DNA of 64,000 bases, taken from the NCBI RefSeq assembly GCF_000701445.1, contig NZ_JNIX01000007.1, positions 1 to 64,000 on the forward strand, given 5' to 3'. The stretch is from Brevundimonas bacteroides DSM 4726 (GTDB taxonomy: Bacteria > Pseudomonadota > Alphaproteobacteria > Caulobacterales > Caulobacteraceae). The notes under the pieces are model-generated. The model did no database searches, was not told the DNA's origin, and was given only the letters and a program-made list of their open reading frames with translations. A program made the position numbers and the translations under genes. Of this stretch, positions 35,699 through 44,966 are shown one piece after another. Every line of letters starts with the position of its first letter. Positions within the stretch are counted from its first letter, which is position 1.

Positions 35699-35997
35699 GA
35701 GCCATCTCCGCTAGGGTTTTGGCCAACATTGACATACCCATTGCCCACGTCTGCCCAATAGTAACCCATGTTATCGCGGACGACGTGCGCGTCAATGTCC
35801 CCATCACCTGCCTGATCAACGTACCAAGAATTTCCACCTTCCTGTCCGTAGACAACGTCGCCATTCAGCAAATAGCTAGCATACTCAAGATCGCGTGGAT
35901 CAAAGTTGTCCAAATTGTCATCCGTAGGATCAGCAGTTAGTTGCCGATCTGCAAAGTAATCCAACAGCCGCCCCATCAACCAATCAAAAGGCCCCAC
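35695..35997 (-). CDS. Hypothetical acidic protein, low GC
   Basis: About 100 residues from a GTG at 35997 preceded by GGAAG (longer in-frame starts reach 36141 but encode unlikely basic sequence). The product opens GPFDWLMGRLLDYFADRQ, is rich in Asp/Asn/Gly/Tyr (DLEYASYLLNGDVVYGQEGG, GYYWADVGNGYVNVG) and has no Cys. No family recognised. Coupled to the small membrane protein gene. A secretion signal is not evident. Start uncertain. Confidence 0.5.
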   Translation of the reverse strand: MGPFDWLMGRLLDYFADRQLTADPTDDNLDNFDPRDLEYASYLLNGDVVYGQEGGNSWYVDQAGDGDIDAHVVRDNMGYYWADVGNGYVNVGQNPSGDGS

Positions 35998-36169
35998 GAG
36001 CAACACTTCCAAAAAACAACTCGTGAGTCGAAGAAGCAGTCGTTTCTGCGCACAGTCAACTGCTCGCACGCGAGGATTGCGTAAAGCTTTTGGGCAACTT
36101 TTGTGACGAGATCGCCGAGGCCTAAGCCGATCGCTGATCAATACGGCAGGGCGACCCGGATGGCCTGAC

Positions 36170-36739
36170 CTAGCGGGTCAGCCGCACCGGCCGACGGCGG
36201 CCGTCCCCGGTGATGACGCCCGCCCAGCCGGCGGGCGACGCCGTGAGATCGAGCTGGCTTCCTGCGGCCCCGAATACCAGTCGGCTGGCGTCTCGCTCGA
36301 TCTGAACGAGTGGAATAAGGCCACCCGAACCGTCGGACAGGCACAAGGCTCCCTCGACACTGCGATCCGGGCCGGGATCGCTCAGGGCCAGTCTGCCGAC
36401 GGCGCGCCCCTCCTGATCCACCAGCCGCCACAGACCGTCCAGCGGCCCCATGCGGGCGTCCATCGCGGCCTCGGCGTCGTCGACGCCGCGGTCGTAGGCG
36501 CTGTCGGCGGTGGAGGGCGTGTATTCATAGCTGCGGGCATAGGCCTCGACCACGACGGGCGCGACGATCGGGGCCCGGCGTGTGTCGCCACCACCGTCGC
36601 CCTCGGCCTGGACACGGCCGAAGTTCGAGGGCGGCTCGAAGGGACGAACCACAGGAGGCTGGTAGACGCGTAGCTGACCGGCCCCGTCCTGAACGGCGGG
36701 TGCCAAGGCTGTGATGGCGAAAAAGGCAAGAACGCTCAC
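36170..36739 (-). CDS. Hypothetical secreted protein
   Basis: 189 residues from a GTG at 36739, where a signal peptide begins (VSVLAFFAITALAPAVQ). Longer in-frame starts would overlap the upstream gene and lack a signal. The C-terminal part (LWRLVDQEGRAVGRLALSD, LVQIERDASRLVFGAAGSQL) looks like a small beta-barrel that could bind a ligand. No family recognised. Start codon uncertain. Confidence 0.55.
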   Translation of the reverse strand: MSVLAFFAITALAPAVQDGAGQLRVYQPPVVRPFEPPSNFGRVQAEGDGGGDTRRAPIVAPVVVEAYARSYEYTPSTADSAYDRGVDDAEAAMDARMGPLDGLWRLVDQEGRAVGRLALSDPGPDRSVEGALCLSDGSGGLIPLVQIERDASRLVFGAAGSQLDLTASPAGWAGVITGDGRRRPVRLTR

Positions 36740-36837
36740 ATCGCCAGAATGTCTTGGTCGGCGAACGCATTCCAGAGCGATCGCTGAACCCGCGAAAAAG
36801 TGATCGGTTCCCTGTCCGCGGACGATAACGGGCGAGG

Positions 36838-37146
36838 TCAGTCCAAACCGTCGTCGGTGACGACGAAGGCGCGTCCTTCGGCCAAGGCCTCCCGAGCCAG
36901 TTGGTCCTGCACCAGATGCCAGCGACGCAGTCGCTCGAAGCCGATGGCATGCTCCGGCGAGGCGTCCAGCCACTCCGTGAACTCACGCTTGCGGCGGCGA
37001 TAGTGCGGCTCGGTCGGGTCCGGGACCGGCGGCACCTGGGGCAGCCGGCTCGCCACGTCGGGCGGGATGGGGAAGTCTCCCGATGACGTCGACAGGATCA
37101 TGGCCTCGCAGCCTAGGAGAAGAATCGACGCCCCGAAACCCCGCAT
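36838..37146 (-). CDS. Hypothetical small protein, FecR-N-like motif
   Basis: 102 residues from 37146, or 87 from the ATG at 37101. The longer form opens MRGFGASILLLGC, which could be a short lipoprotein signal. The segment RRKREFTEWLDASPEHAIGF weakly resembles the N-terminal domain (DUF4880) of FecR-type anti-sigma factors, but the protein is much too short to be FecR. Function unknown. Confidence 0.45.
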   Translation of the reverse strand: MRGFGASILLLGCEAMILSTSSGDFPIPPDVASRLPQVPPVPDPTEPHYRRRKREFTEWLDASPEHAIGFERLRRWHLVQDQLAREALAEGRAFVVTDDGLD

Positions 37147-37247
37147 GGGCGAACGGCGCCACCTTCGGCGCGAACCGGCGTTCGTTCATCGCAGCGCCAT
37201 CCTATGGCCAAGCTCGGCCGCTTGGGTGACGCAGTAGGAGAGACGCG

Positions 37248-37688
37248 ATGAGACGATATGGCATGAACCTCACGGCGGCGCTGGTGGGTCTGACGCTCGC
37301 CTTCGGCACGGCCGCTCAGGCGCAGGACCGGGTAGACCAGCTTCTGCCCGCCGAGAAGCCAGCGCCCGGTGAAGTCGACCGGCAGGCGTCGGACGCCGAG
37401 CAGGATCCAGCCGAGGTGCGCACCACGCAGGCCCTGAACGCTGAGATCACAGCGCGCAACGACCTGGCTGAAAGCCAGGAGCGCGCTGACCAGGCCGCCT
37501 TCGAGGCTGAGCGGGCGCGGTGGGAGCAGCAGCAGGCGCTGAACAATCAGGCGCGACTGGACTGGGAAGCCAGCGTGCGCGCATCCGAAGAGGCGCGCCA
37601 GCGATGGGAGGCCGACCGTGCCCGCTGGGAAGCCGACGTCCGGGCCTGTGAGGCCGGCGACCTGAGCCGCTGCGCGGCACCGAAGTAG
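37248..37688 (+). CDS. Secreted coiled-coil hypothetical protein
   Basis: 146 residues. Signal peptide MNLTAALVGLTLAFGTAAQA (from an internal Met6), then a highly charged Ala/Glu/Arg/Gln helix (~55-130) likely to form a coiled coil with repeated RWE/RWEAD units (ERARWEQQQ, ARQRWEADRARWEAD), ending with two cysteines (VRACEAGDLSRCAAPK). Probably periplasmic; function unknown. GGAGAGACG precedes the ATG. Confidence 0.7.
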   Translation: MRRYGMNLTAALVGLTLAFGTAAQAQDRVDQLLPAEKPAPGEVDRQASDAEQDPAEVRTTQALNAEITARNDLAESQERADQAAFEAERARWEQQQALNNQARLDWEASVRASEEARQRWEADRARWEADVRACEAGDLSRCAAPK

Positions 37689-37788
37689 AGTAACCCCGCG
37701 TCGCCATCTGCCGTAGTGGCTTCGAAGCGTTGGTTTGCGGGTCACAGTGGCCTGTGAGACCCTGCGCTAGAAGACCACGGGGGTAGGC

Positions 37789-38586
37789 ATGACGGACGGG
37801 GTGATCGAGGGCGTCGCCGGGCCGGAAGAGCGGCCGGATCGTCACGCCGACCGGCCGCTGCCGGATGGGCGCACCGACACCTATCGCCACCCTCCGCTCG
37901 TGCGCGTCAGCCACTGGGTCAATGTGACGGCCGTGGTGATCCTGATCATGAGCGGGCTGAACATCCTCCTGGCCCATCCGCATCTGGACTGGGGCCGGGA
38001 CACCAACTGGGGCAATCACTGGGTCGACATTCCGCCCATTCCCAACTGGCTGCTGATCCCCGATCACAGGAACCTCGCCGAGGCGCGGCACTGGCACTTC
38101 TTCTTCGCCTGGGTCTTCGTCATCAACGGCCTGATCTATCTGGCCTATGGCTTCATCAGCCGCCGCTTCAACGGCCGTCTGTGGCCGAGCCGCGAGGACC
38201 TGGCCGGATTCTGGCCCTCGGTGAAGGAGCACGCCCGCTTCCACTTCCCCAAGGACGAGGAGGCGCGGAATTACAACGTCATCCAGAAGCTGACCTATGT
38301 CTTCATGATCCTGGTCGTCCTGCCGATGATGCTGATCACCGGGCTGTCGATGTCGCCGGGGTTCAACGCCGTGGGCGGCTTCCTGCTCGACATCATGGGC
38401 GGGCGGCAGTCGGCGCGGACGCTGCATTTCATCTCGGGCGCCCTGATCGTGGGGTTCATCGTCGTTCATGTCGGGCTCGTGTTCTGGACGGGCTTCGTCA
38501 ACAACATGCGGGCCATGATCACCGGCTGGTTTGTGCTGGAGCCGTCCACGCCCCATGGCGAGGACCGCAAGGGAGACCCGTCATGA
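37789..38586 (+). CDS. Membrane cytochrome b (b561/YedZ-like)
   Basis: 265 residues. After a cytoplasmic N terminus come transmembrane helices with haem-ligating histidines (VRVSHWVNVTAVVILIMSGL, HWHFFFAWVFVINGLIYLAY, LHFISGALIVGFIVVHVGLV). The layout fits the di-haem cytochrome b subunit of a membrane oxidoreductase. Its stop overlaps the start of the molybdopterin enzyme gene (ATGA), so it is probably that enzyme's electron partner. Confidence 0.9.
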   Translation: MTDGVIEGVAGPEERPDRHADRPLPDGRTDTYRHPPLVRVSHWVNVTAVVILIMSGLNILLAHPHLDWGRDTNWGNHWVDIPPIPNWLLIPDHRNLAEARHWHFFFAWVFVINGLIYLAYGFISRRFNGRLWPSREDLAGFWPSVKEHARFHFPKDEEARNYNVIQKLTYVFMILVVLPMMLITGLSMSPGFNAVGGFLLDIMGGRQSARTLHFISGALIVGFIVVHVGLVFWTGFVNNMRAMITGWFVLEPSTPHGEDRKGDPS

Positions 38587-39353
38587 GCGAGGCGCTTCTG
38601 AACCGCCGCTCCTGGATCGCGCGGGCCGGCGCGGCGTTGGGCGTTATGGCTTTGGCCGCCTGCCAGCGAGGCCAGACCATTGGAGAGTCGCTGCGCGTCT
38701 CGGCCGAGGCTCTGACGCGGCGCTCGCAGCGGCTGCTGATCCCCCGTGAGGCCCTGGCACCGGAGTATCGCCCTCAGGACATCTCGCCCTTCTTCAAGCC
38801 GAACGGCTCCATCGACCCGGCGGCGTCGGACTATGTGGCGCTGCGGGACGCAGGCTTCGCGGACTACCGACTGACGGTCGACGGGCTCGTCGAGCGGCCA
38901 TTGTCACTGTCCCTCGCCGAGTTGCGCGAACGACCGAGCCGGACCCAGATCACCAAGCACGACTGCGTCGAGGGCTGGACGGCGATCGGCCAGTGGACCG
39001 GAGTTCGGCTGGAGACCCTGCTGGACGAGGCGGGCCTGAAGCCGGAGGCGAAGTATATCGTCTTCCACTGCTTCGACGCCCTGACCCAGACCGAGGACGG
39101 ACCGCGCTACTATGAGAGCGTCGATCTGGTGGACGCCAGGCATCCCCAGACGATCCTGGCCTATGAGATGAACGGCGAGACCCTGACGGTGCCGCACGGC
39201 GCGCCGCTCAGACTGCGGGTCGAGCGGCAGCTGGGCTACAAGCAGGCCAAGTACATCCGTCGGATCGAGGCGGTCGAAAGCTTCGAGGCCATGCCGGGGC
39301 CGAGGGGCGGCTATTGGCCCGATCGCGGCTATGAGTGGTACGCGGGAATCTGA
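38583..39353 (+). CDS. Sulfite-oxidase-family molybdopterin oxidoreductase
   Basis: 256 residues from the ATG at 38583. The N terminus has a twin-arginine-like RRSWIARAGAALGV followed by LAAC, so the protein is probably exported folded and may be lipidated. The molybdopterin domain has the Mo-ligating Cys in KHDCVEGWTAIGQWTG, plus VFHCFDALTQTEDG and VPHGAPLRLRVERQLGYKQA. Related to YedY/MsrP and SorA; the substrate could be sulfite or oxidised methionine. Coupled to the cytochrome b gene. Confidence 0.9.
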   Translation: MSEALLNRRSWIARAGAALGVMALAACQRGQTIGESLRVSAEALTRRSQRLLIPREALAPEYRPQDISPFFKPNGSIDPAASDYVALRDAGFADYRLTVDGLVERPLSLSLAELRERPSRTQITKHDCVEGWTAIGQWTGVRLETLLDEAGLKPEAKYIVFHCFDALTQTEDGPRYYESVDLVDARHPQTILAYEMNGETLTVPHGAPLRLRVERQLGYKQAKYIRRIEAVESFEAMPGPRGGYWPDRGYEWYAGI

Positions 39354-39362
39354 GCTCGGAGT

Positions 39363-39383
39363 CCCTCTCCCGCTGGGAGAGGG
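39363..39383. terminator. Hairpin terminator between convergent genes
   Basis: CCCTCTCCC and GGGAGAGGG form a perfect 9-bp stem with loop GCT. It separates the molybdopterin gene from the 3' end of nrdB and can serve both. Confidence 0.7.
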
Positions 39384-39389
39384 AAGAAG

Positions 39390-40436
39390 TCACCCCGGCA
39401 CCAGGCTCATGTCGCGGCGGGCCATCAGCTTGTCGAACTCCGACCAGACACCGTCGGCGCCGTGCCAGGCGCCCTGGGTGGCGGCCTTGGAGTATTCGGT
39501 GGCGCGGGCCTCGAAGAAGTTGGCGTGCTCGACACCCGACAGCAGCGACTGGAGCCACGGCAGGGGGTTTTCCTTCACGCCGTAGAGCTCGGGCAGCTTG
39601 AGCTGGCGCAGGCGCCAGTCGGCGATGAAACGGATGTATTGCTTGATGTCCTCGGGCGTCATGCCCGAGACCTCGCCGGCCTCGAAGGCCAGGTCGATGA
39701 ACTTGTCTTCCAGCTTCACCACGGTGCGGCAGCACTCGACGATGTCGTCGGCGACGGCGGGGGTGACGCAGCCGGTCTCCTTGTTGAAGGCGTGATAGAG
39801 CTTGATGATGCCGTCGCAGTGCAGGCTCTCGTCGCGCACCGACCAGGACACGATCTGGCCCATGCCCTTCATCTTGTTCTGGCGCGGGAAGTTCATCAGC
39901 ATGGCGAAGGACGCGAACAGCTGAAGCCCCTCGGTGAAGCCGCCGAACATGGCCAGGGTGCGGGCGATGTCGGCCTCGGTCTCGACCCCGAACTGGCCCA
40001 TGTAGTCGTGCTTGTCCTTCATGGCCTCGTATTCCATGAAGGCGCCGAACTCGCTCTCGGGCATGCCGATGGTCTCGAGCAGCAGAGCATAGGCCGCGAT
40101 GTGGATGGTCTCCATGTTCGCGAACGCCGAGAGCATCATCTTGACCTCGGTCGGTTTGAAGACCCGGCCGTATTTCTCCATGTAGTTGTCGGCGACCTCG
40201 ATGTCCGACTGGGTGAAGAAGCGGAAGATCTGCGTCAGCAGGTTGCGCTCGCGGTCGTTCAGGTTGGCCGCCCAGTCCTTGCAGTCCTCGCCCAGCGGCA
40301 CTTCCTCGGGCATCCAGTGAACCTGCTGCTGCTTCTTCCACATGTCGAAGGCCCAGGGATAGCGGAACGGCTTGTAGGCGGCCGAGGGCGTCAGCAGGCC
40401 GGCGGTTGCGGGCTTGATCGAGACGTGAGCATTCAT
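39390..40436 (-). CDS. nrdB: Class Ia ribonucleotide reductase beta subunit
   Basis: 348 residues. The di-iron/tyrosyl-radical site is intact: Asp78, Glu109, His112, radical Tyr116 (METIHIAAY), Glu169 (FTEGLQLFASF), Glu203 and His206 (RDESLHCDG). Spacings match the E. coli enzyme exactly. It supplies the radical for reduction of ribonucleoside diphosphates. nrdA is not in the window. A possible NrdR box lies ~95 bp upstream. Confidence 0.96.
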   Translation of the reverse strand: MNAHVSIKPATAGLLTPSAAYKPFRYPWAFDMWKKQQQVHWMPEEVPLGEDCKDWAANLNDRERNLLTQIFRFFTQSDIEVADNYMEKYGRVFKPTEVKMMLSAFANMETIHIAAYALLLETIGMPESEFGAFMEYEAMKDKHDYMGQFGVETEADIARTLAMFGGFTEGLQLFASFAMLMNFPRQNKMKGMGQIVSWSVRDESLHCDGIIKLYHAFNKETGCVTPAVADDIVECCRTVVKLEDKFIDLAFEAGEVSGMTPEDIKQYIRFIADWRLRQLKLPELYGVKENPLPWLQSLLSGVEHANFFEARATEYSKAATQGAWHGADGVWSEFDKLMARRDMSLVPG

Positions 40437-40530
40437 GGCGGGACCGAAGCGGACAGGGGTTGGACAGCGTCTGGACTATCCAAGCCCAGATTCGAAACTG
40501 ACGCTACCTCTAGACGGTTAACGATCCCCA

Positions 40531-40547
40531 ACATCAACATCTTGTGT
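40531..40547 (-). promoter_or_regulatory. Candidate NrdR box upstream of nrdB
   Basis: On the minus strand ACACAAGATGTTGATGT fits the NrdR consensus ACACWAWATATWGTGT at about 11 of 16 positions. NrdR boxes normally occur in pairs with helical phasing; I see only one, so this is weak. Confidence 0.3.
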
Positions 40548-40612
40548 GCGGATGGGGACAACAGGTCGCAGATCGGACTGGCGGAACTCACGAGAGTTGG
40601 GGAAACCCGCCG

Positions 40613-41395
40613 CTATTGGGCCGTCATCCCACCGTCCACCTTGAACTCCGACCCGGTCACGAACTTGGATTCGTCCGAGGCCAGGTAGACCACCAGATAG
40701 GCCACGTCGTCCGGCTCGCCGATGCGCTTCAGGGGAATGCCCCGGGCCAGCTTTTGGTGGGCCGTCTCCTCGTCGCCGCCGGCCATGGCGATGAAGGGGT
40801 CCAGGATCGGAGTCTTGATGAAGACCGGGTGCACCGAGTTGCAGCGGACGTTCCAGTCCTTCTTGGCGGCCTCGAGCGCCAGCGTCTTGGTGTACATCCA
40901 CACCGCCGCCTTGGTGGCGTTGTAGGCGCCCATGCCAGGCCCGGCCGCGAGCGCCGCGATGGATGAGATGTTCACGATCGAGGCCGGCGCCGCCGCGCGC
41001 AGATGCGGCATGCAATGCTTGGCCCCCAGCATCACGGACTTCAGATTGATGTCGAACTGACGCTGCCAGTTCTCGACCGTATCCTGTTCGACGAAGGCCA
41101 GCGGCCCGCCAACGCCGGCGTTGTTGATCAGCACCGACAGCGAGCCCATCGCCGCCACGGCCTGATCCACCACCTCGGCCCAGCGGGCCTCGTCGGCCAC
41201 GTCGTGCTGCCAGGCGAAGGCCGCGCCCGGCGTCTCCGCGTTGATCGACGCCGCCAGGGCCTCGGCGCGGGCTCCGTCGATGTCGGTGACGGCGACTTTC
41301 GCCCCCTCGCGCACCAGCATGCGGGCCATGGCCTCGCCGAGCCCGCCTGCGGCGCCTGTGATCAGGGCGGTCTTGCCCGCGACCCGTCCAGTCAT
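40613..41395 (-). CDS. Short-chain dehydrogenase/reductase
   Basis: 260 residues from the ATG at 41395 (GGAGGA eight bases upstream). Rossmann motif GAAGGLGEA for NAD(P), INNAGVGG, and the catalytic Ser and YNATK with Asn. The C terminus ends GSEFKVDGGMTAQ, as in classical SDRs. Substrate unknown. Two bases downstream of the pterin dehydratase gene, so co-transcribed. Confidence 0.93.
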   Translation of the reverse strand: MTGRVAGKTALITGAAGGLGEAMARMLVREGAKVAVTDIDGARAEALAASINAETPGAAFAWQHDVADEARWAEVVDQAVAAMGSLSVLINNAGVGGPLAFVEQDTVENWQRQFDINLKSVMLGAKHCMPHLRAAAPASIVNISSIAALAAGPGMGAYNATKAAVWMYTKTLALEAAKKDWNVRCNSVHPVFIKTPILDPFIAMAGGDEETAHQKLARGIPLKRIGEPDDVAYLVVYLASDESKFVTGSEFKVDGGMTAQ

Positions 41396-41396
41396 C

Positions 41397-41699
41397 TCAC
41401 TGTCCTCCCAGAGCGGCTGCCGCGTCGTCGATGAAGCGCCCCAGCGTCGTGTCAAGCTCGGTCACGCCCCCCGCGTCATGGGTGGTCAGCAACACCTCCA
41501 CCCGATTGTAGACATTGGACCATTCCGGATGGTGATCCATCGTCTCGGCCTTCAGGGCCACGCGGCTCATGAAACCGAAGGCGGCGTTGAAGTCGGCGAA
41601 GGTGATCTCGCGGCGGATGGCGGGGCGCTCGCCCGGCGCGACGGACCAGGCGGTCAGATCGGCGACGGCGGCGGCGGGGTCGATGACGGGGCGGCTCAT
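41397..41699 (-). CDS. phhB: 4a-hydroxytetrahydrobiopterin dehydratase
   Basis: 100 residues from the ATG at 41699. The PCD/DCoH fold signature is [20 protein letters not shown], with the paired catalytic histidines, and the C terminus reads [12 protein letters not shown]. It recycles the pterin cofactor of aromatic amino acid hydroxylases. No hydroxylase gene lies nearby, so a role with the adjacent SDR is possible but unproven. Confidence 0.92.
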   Translation of the reverse strand: MSRPVIDPAAAVADLTAWSVAPGERPAIRREITFADFNAAFGFMSRVALKAETMDHHPEWSNVYNRVEVLLTTHDAGGVTELDTTLGRFIDDAAAALGGQ

Positions 41700-41819
41700 G
41701 CCCTTTCGCCTAGACTGCCGCCCGATCCGCGACAAGCGCCATGCCGCCGCCGATCATCGTTCGGAACGCACGGCCAAGGTTGGGCGTTGGGAAGCGTCGC
41801 CATTTCTCGGAGGCTCGAC

Positions 41820-42521
41820 ATGGACAATCTCTGGATCGCCTCGCTCGCCGACGTCGACCGTCAGCGGCTTGAGCCGCATCTCAGCGAAAAGCCCTTCGCC
41901 CAGGGCCAGATGCTCTATGACGCCGGCGAAGAGGTCGACGAGGTCTGGTTTCCCCTGACCGGCGTGGTGTCCCTCATGACGGTCCTGCCCGAGGACCGGC
42001 TGATCGAGACCGCCGCCATCGGCCGCGAAGGTCTGGTGGGCGTCACCTGCGGCCCCATGAACGGCCGCGCTTCCAGCCGCGCCATCGCCCAGATCGAAGG
42101 CTCGGCCGCCTGCTGCCCTGCCGACGTCTTCTCCGATGCGCTGGGCGATAGCCCGGACCTGAGGAACGCCCTGTCGCGCTTCACCGAAAGCCTGTTCGCC
42201 CAGGTCCAGCAGACCGCCGCCTGCAACGCCCAGCACCGGCTGGACGAGCGTTTGGCGCGCTGGCTCCTGACGCTCCACGACCGCGCCGAGGGCCCCCGCT
42301 TCGACCTGACCCAGGCCGACATCGCCGGCATGCTGGGCGTGCGCCGCGCCACGGTGTCGGAGGTCGGCACGGAGTTGGAAGAGAAGGGCCTGATCCGTCG
42401 CGGCCGGGGCTGGGTCGAGGTGCTGGACCGCCCAGCGCTCGAGGCCCACGCCTGCGGCTGCTACTCGGCCATGCGCGGGGTGATGAAGGACCTCGGGGTG
42501 CCGAGGCCCAAGGCGGCGTGA
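41820..42521 (+). CDS. Crp/Fnr-family transcriptional regulator
   Basis: 233 residues from the ATG at 41820. The N-terminal cyclic-nucleotide-like barrel (DEVWFPLTGVVSLMTVLPED, AAIGREGLVGVTCGP) lacks the classical cAMP phosphate motif and the N-terminal Fnr cysteine cluster. The C-terminal winged helix is RFDLTQADIAGMLGVRRATV, with SEVGTELEEKGLI. Typical of alphaproteobacterial Crp/Fnr members whose signal is unknown. Divergent from the pterin dehydratase gene. Confidence 0.9.
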   Translation: MDNLWIASLADVDRQRLEPHLSEKPFAQGQMLYDAGEEVDEVWFPLTGVVSLMTVLPEDRLIETAAIGREGLVGVTCGPMNGRASSRAIAQIEGSAACCPADVFSDALGDSPDLRNALSRFTESLFAQVQQTAACNAQHRLDERLARWLLTLHDRAEGPRFDLTQADIAGMLGVRRATVSEVGTELEEKGLIRRGRGWVEVLDRPALEAHACGCYSAMRGVMKDLGVPRPKAA

Positions 42522-42584
42522 GCGCTTCCGCCTGCGGCCACGCGGGCGGATGACGGCGGGCCTGCGACCCGCTAGACCGCCCGC

Positions 42585-43349
42585 ATGACCGAGACCGCCG
42601 CCACATCCTCCTTCGGCTTTCGCGACGTCGACGCGCGCGAGAAGGTGCGTCTGGTGCGCGGCGTGTTCGACAGCGTGGCCTCCAGCTACGACTTGATGAA
42701 CGACTTGATGAGCGGCGGCGTCCACCGGCTGTGGAAGGACGCGGCAGCCGCGAAGTTGAACCCCCGGCCCGGCGAGGTGATCCTCGACGTCGCGGGCGGC
42801 ACCGGCGACATGGCGCGACGCTATTCGAAGCTCGCCCGCCGCGCCCAGGAACGCCGGGGCGGGGCCGACGCTGCGGTCATCGTGCTGGACTACAACGCCG
42901 AGATGATCCTGGCGGGGGTGCAGAAGGGCGGTGAGCCCGAGATGGTCTGGACCGTCGGCGACGCCATGAAGCTGCCCATCCCCGACGCCTCGGTCGACGC
43001 CTATTCGATCAGCTTCGGCATCCGCAACGTCGCCGACATCCCCGTAGCGCTGCGAGAGGCCCGGCGCGTGCTCAAGCCCGGCGGGCGGTTCCTGTGCCTG
43101 GAGTTCTCGCGACCGACTGCGGAGGCCGTCCGCAAGGCCTATGACGCCTGGTCGTTCAACGCCATTCCGGCCATCGGGCAATGGGTCGCCAAGGACCGCG
43201 ACAGCTACCAGTACCTGGTCGAGAGCATCCGCCGCTTCCCCGACCAGCCGACCTTCAAGGCCATGATCGAGGACGCGGGGTTCCGGAACGTCGCTGTCAC
43301 CAACCTGTCGGGCGGGGTCGCGGCCATCCATTTCGGGTGGGCGATCTGA
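42585..43349 (+). CDS. ubiE: Ubiquinone/menaquinone methyltransferase UbiE
   Basis: 254 residues. The start region [20 protein letters not shown] leads into SAM-binding motif [13 protein letters not shown] and the UbiE signatures [18 protein letters not shown] and [20 protein letters not shown]. It C-methylates the ubiquinone (and, in menaquinone makers, demethylmenaquinone) ring. It overlaps ubiB by 13 bp. Confidence 0.97.
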   Translation: MTETAATSSFGFRDVDAREKVRLVRGVFDSVASSYDLMNDLMSGGVHRLWKDAAAAKLNPRPGEVILDVAGGTGDMARRYSKLARRAQERRGGADAAVIVLDYNAEMILAGVQKGGEPEMVWTVGDAMKLPIPDASVDAYSISFGIRNVADIPVALREARRVLKPGGRFLCLEFSRPTAEAVRKAYDAWSFNAIPAIGQWVAKDRDSYQYLVESIRRFPDQPTFKAMIEDAGFRNVAVTNLSGGVAAIHFGWAI

Positions 43350-44947
43350 CACCGCAGGCTCCCAACCCCGCCTACCGCGTCGCCCCGGCCGCGCCGCCGG
43401 CCGAGCCGGTGCGCGATCCGCTGGGCGCCAGCATTCGCCTGATCCGCTGGGGCGGAGCGCTGGCGCGCCACGACGCCCTTATCCCGCGCGAGATCACCCA
43501 CCTCCTGCCCGGCTGGTTCCGCCCCATCGCGGGCTTCGTGCACCTGTTCGCCGGCAAGGACGCGCGGACGGGCCGCCCTGGCCAGCGCCTGGGCCGTGCC
43601 TTCGAGACCCTGGGTCCCGTCGCCATCAAGCTGGGCCAGGTCATGGCCACCCGCGCCGACATCTTCGGCATCGAGTTCGCCCGCGACCTGGGCCGGCTGA
43701 AGGACAAGCTGCCGCCTTTCCCGACCGATCAGGCCCGGCTGGAGGTCGAACGCTCCATCGGCCGCACGGTCGAGGATCTGTTCATCGACTTCGGCGATCC
43801 CATCGGCGCGGCCTCCCTGGCCCAGGCCCACCCGGCCTATCTCGCCGATGGCCGAAAGGTCGCGGTCAAGGTGCTGCGCCCCGGCGTCGAGCGCCGCGTG
43901 GCCAAGGGTCTGGACGCCATGCGGCTGGCGGCGCGGCTGGTGCATCGGTTCGTGGTGCCCGCCCGCCGGCTGGAGCCCCAGGCCTTCGTCGAGACCGTCG
44001 CCCGCTCCATGTATCTGGAACTCGACATGCGTCTGGAGGCCGCCGCGGCGTCGGAGCTTCACGACGTGATGGAAAAGGCCCGCGCCGACGGCATGATGCA
44101 CATGTCTTCGCCCAGGGTGGTGTGGGACGGCGTCGGCAAGCGGGTGCTGACGCTGGAGTGGGCACCCGGCCTGCCCATGACCGACCCCGGCGCCGCGCTC
44201 CAGCCCGGGCTCGACAAGGACCAGCTGGCCGACAACGTCGTGCGCGCCTTCCTGATCCAGGCGCTGGATCACGGCGTCTTCCACGCCGACCTGCATGAGG
44301 GAAACCTGTTCTGCCAGGCGCCCGCCGACCTGACCGCCGTCGACTTCGGCATCGTCGGCCGCATCGGCCCGGCCGAGCGGCGCTACCTCGCGGAAATCCT
44401 GTGGGGCTTCCTGACCCGCGACTATGGCCGCATCGCCCGCGTCCACTTCGAGGCCGGCTATGTCCCGCCGCACCATTCCGTGGAGGCCTTCGCCCAGGCG
44501 CTGCGGGCCGTCGGCGAACCGGTTATCGGCCGCGCCGCCTCCCAGGTCTCGATGGGCCGCCTGCTGGGCCAGCTGTTCGAGATCACCGCCCTGTTCGACA
44601 TGCATCTGCGGCCCGAGCTGATCCTGCTTCAGAAGACCATGGTCTCGGTCGAGGGCGTGGCCCGCCGCCTGAACCCCGATCACGACCTCTGGAACGCCGC
44701 CCAGCCGGTGGTGGAGCGCTGGATCATGCGCGAGCTCGGCCCGCGCGCCCAAGTCCGCGACGCGCTCAAGGAGGGCCTGGCCGCCGCCCGGGCATTGTCC
44801 CGCCTCATTCAGGATCCGCCCCAGACCCAGACGGTCGTGGTCGAGCGCACGAAACCCTCGCCCTGGCTGGGCGTTGGGGTCGGCGTGTCCGTCATCCTGT
44901 CGGCCGCCGCCTTGCTTCTGTCGCTTTGGCCCCGGATTCTTGGCTGA
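43337..44947 (+). CDS. ubiB: Ubiquinone biosynthesis protein kinase-like UbiB
   Basis: 536 residues from a GTG at 43337 (overlapping ubiE; start uncertain because no strong ribosome site is visible). The ABC1/ADCK family KxGQ motif is [16 protein letters not shown]. Kinase-like motifs [10 protein letters not shown] and [11 protein letters not shown] with DFGIVGRIG follow. The C terminus carries a hydrophobic membrane helix ([20 protein letters not shown]). An ATPase needed for ubiquinone assembly, partner of ubiE. Confidence 0.95.
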   Translation: MGDLTPQAPNPAYRVAPAAPPAEPVRDPLGASIRLIRWGGALARHDALIPREITHLLPGWFRPIAGFVHLFAGKDARTGRPGQRLGRAFETLGPVAIKLGQVMATRADIFGIEFARDLGRLKDKLPPFPTDQARLEVERSIGRTVEDLFIDFGDPIGAASLAQAHPAYLADGRKVAVKVLRPGVERRVAKGLDAMRLAARLVHRFVVPARRLEPQAFVETVARSMYLELDMRLEAAAASELHDVMEKARADGMMHMSSPRVVWDGVGKRVLTLEWAPGLPMTDPGAALQPGLDKDQLADNVVRAFLIQALDHGVFHADLHEGNLFCQAPADLTAVDFGIVGRIGPAERRYLAEILWGFLTRDYGRIARVHFEAGYVPPHHSVEAFAQALRAVGEPVIGRAASQVSMGRLLGQLFEITALFDMHLRPELILLQKTMVSVEGVARRLNPDHDLWNAAQPVVERWIMRELGPRAQVRDALKEGLAAARALSRLIQDPPQTQTVVVERTKPSPWLGVGVGVSVILSAAALLLSLWPRILG

Positions 44948-44966
44948 CCCTCTCAAAGGACGCCCG

